Source: Actinomycetes bacterium (GTDB lineage: Bacteria > Actinomycetota > Acidimicrobiia > Acidimicrobiales > Ilumatobacteraceae). Taken from it: DNA of 41,569 nucleotides. Location: NCBI GenBank assembly GCA_025351965.1, contig JANXUX010000208.1, forward strand, positions 1 through 41,569. The letters are read 5' to 3'. Below, in pieces: positions 40,601-41,569 of this stretch (its first letter is position 1; each line of letters starts with the position of its first letter). A model generated the notes under the pieces. That model was given only the letters and a program-made list of their open reading frames with translations. It ran no database searches and had not been told where the DNA came from. A program made the translations under genes and the position numbers.

Positions 40601-41569
40601 GGCGTGGGGGGCAGCGCAGCGAGTGCGGTCGCGATCAGGTGATCGTCGTCCGGGTCGACCGCGCGGAGGTCGAGCAACGTGTGGCCATCGCGGACCCGGC
40701 CGATGATGGGGGTCGGTCCGGCGCGCAGCGATGCGAGGTGATCGCCGTCGATCGAGATCCCGAACGACGCCATCGTCGCACCGGGCGCAGAACCCGCCCC
40801 CGGCACGGCCGTCATCGCTACGGGGCGAGCGCGACCCCCGCCCGCGCAGATCGCGATGGCTCGGCCTTCGAGCCTTTCGACGGACGTCGCGACCATCCGC
40901 CAGAACGGGATGTCCCGGGCTGCGGTCCGGTCGAGGTAGCTCGACGTCGTCGCCTGGAGTGCGCCGAGGACGAGGCCGCCCGGGCGCAACGCCCGGGCCA
41001 GCGGATGGCGCGCACACTGCTCGACGAGGTCGCGCCGGCCGGCGATGATGCCGGCCTGAGGGCCACCGAACAGCTTGTCGCCGCTGAACGTGACCAACGC
41101 AGCGCCGGCTTCCACATTCTGGCGCGCCCCCGGCTCGCCGGCCAACCAGGCCGGTGGCGGGCCGCTCAGCCATGGGCAGTTGGTGTCGATCAACCCGCTG
41201 CCGATGTCGGCCACGACCGGTACGTCGAGCGTGGCCAGATCGGCGACGGACGTGTCCTCGACGAAGCCCTCGATCCGGAAGTTCGACGGATGCACCTTCA
41301 TGGTCAGCGCGATCGGCGGCCGGCCCTTGACGATCGCCGAGGCGTAGTCGGCGAGCCGGGTGCGGTTGGTGGTGCCGACGTCGACCAGCAGCGCACCCGA
41401 CTGCTCCATCACATCGGGCACCCGGAACGCGCCACCGATCTCGACACTCTCACCGCGGCTGACGGCAACACCGCGATCGTGGGCGAGCGCGGCGAGGACC
41501 AGCATGACCGCGGCAGCGTTGTTGTTGACGACCATCGCCGCCTCGGCCCCACACAGGCTCGCCAACAGC
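40597..41569 (-). CDS. selA: L-seryl-tRNA(Sec) selenium transferase SelA (5' end outside the window)
   Basis: SelA is the PLP enzyme that converts Ser-tRNA(Sec) to Sec-tRNA(Sec) using selenophosphate. The visible 323 codons include VNNNAAAVML, GAFRVPDVMEQSGA, VGTTNRTRLADY, KVHPSNFRIEGF, VADIGSGLID, and the PLP-lysine motif FSGDKLFGGPQAGI, all family signatures. The frame continues past base 41569 towards the N-terminus, so roughly the first third of the protein is missing. It is translationally coupled to selB by a 4-bp overlap. selC (tRNA-Sec) and selD are not in the window. Confidence 0.95.
   Translation of the reverse strand, partial: LLASLCGAEAAMVVNNNAAAVMLVLAALAHDRGVAVSRGESVEIGGAFRVPDVMEQSGALLVDVGTTNRTRLADYASAIVKGRPPIALTMKVHPSNFRIEGFVEDTSVADLATLDVPVVADIGSGLIDTNCPWLSGPPPAWLAGEPGARQNVEAGAALVTFSGDKLFGGPQAGIIAGRRDLVEQCARHPLARALRPGGLVLGALQATTSSYLDRTAARDIPFWRMVATSVERLEGRAIAICAGGGRARPVAMTAVPGAGSAPGATMASFGISIDGDHLASLRAGPTPIIGRVRDGHTLLDLRAVDPDDDHLIATALAALPPTP

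Overview
The window is a 41.6 kb piece of a high-GC bacterial chromosome. Short intergenic gaps, many GTG starts, 4-bp start/stop overlaps, a WhiB iron-sulfur regulator, an F420-type LLM oxidoreductase, an actinobacterial-type family A polymerase, a P450/TetR pair and a paired ArsA-like ATPase locus all point to Actinomycetota. The mixture (type IV pilus, selenocysteine genes, lysC-asd, methylmalonyl-CoA epimerase) would fit the Acidimicrobiia, but that class assignment is inference. I see no prophage, insertion sequence, CRISPR array or plasmid gene.

Region 1 (about 0.1-13.3 kb) is a type IV pilus locus. It holds a coiled-coil protein, the assembly ATPase PilB, the platform protein PilC, the prepilin peptidase PilD (reverse strand), the retraction ATPase PilT, three minor-pilin-like proteins in an overlapping operon, a reverse-strand major pilin with a strong terminator, and a second coiled-coil protein whose N-terminal part resembles the first one. 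No pilM/N/O/Q is present here. Embedded in the locus are a DUF429 gene and, after the minor pilins, about 0.9 kb of gene remains: the tail of a ribbon-helix-helix-type antitoxin, a Doc/Fic toxin gene stopped by an in-frame TGA just before its catalytic motif, and a 3' fragment of a second DUF429 gene. A reverse-strand membrane glycosyltransferase-like gene ends inside that fragment.

Region 2 (13.3-24.5 kb) is mostly housekeeping: an RlmI-like rRNA methyltransferase, a CsbD stress protein behind a sigma-B-like promoter, methylmalonyl-CoA epimerase, a GNAT acetyltransferase and a cupin, a FabH-like ketosynthase, a PolA-like polymerase, an MFS transporter, and aspartokinase (with a clear internal start for its beta subunit) and aspartate-semialdehyde dehydrogenase flanking a methyltransferase.

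Region 3 (24.2-33 kb) is metabolic and regulatory: MazG-like pyrophosphohydrolase with a GH13 alpha-glucosidase, two SnoaL-like proteins, an LLM oxidoreductase, a GAF-PP2C phosphatase, a TetR-P450 operon with a perfect 22-bp palindromic operator, a tRNA-Pro(CGG) with its terminator, and a stand-alone receiver-domain protein.

Region 4 (33-41.6 kb) has two overlapping ArsA/Get3-like ATPases, divergent from an NfeD-type membrane protein that seems to lack its catalytic serine, then a methyltransferase, a WhiB regulator overlapping an alpha/beta hydrolase, and selB-selA (selA runs off the window). Several genes across the window seem to be transcribed without a leader: a TAnnnT box lies 6-7 bp before the start codon. 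All coordinates and motifs come from reading the sequence; family names rest on motif recognition without database searches.
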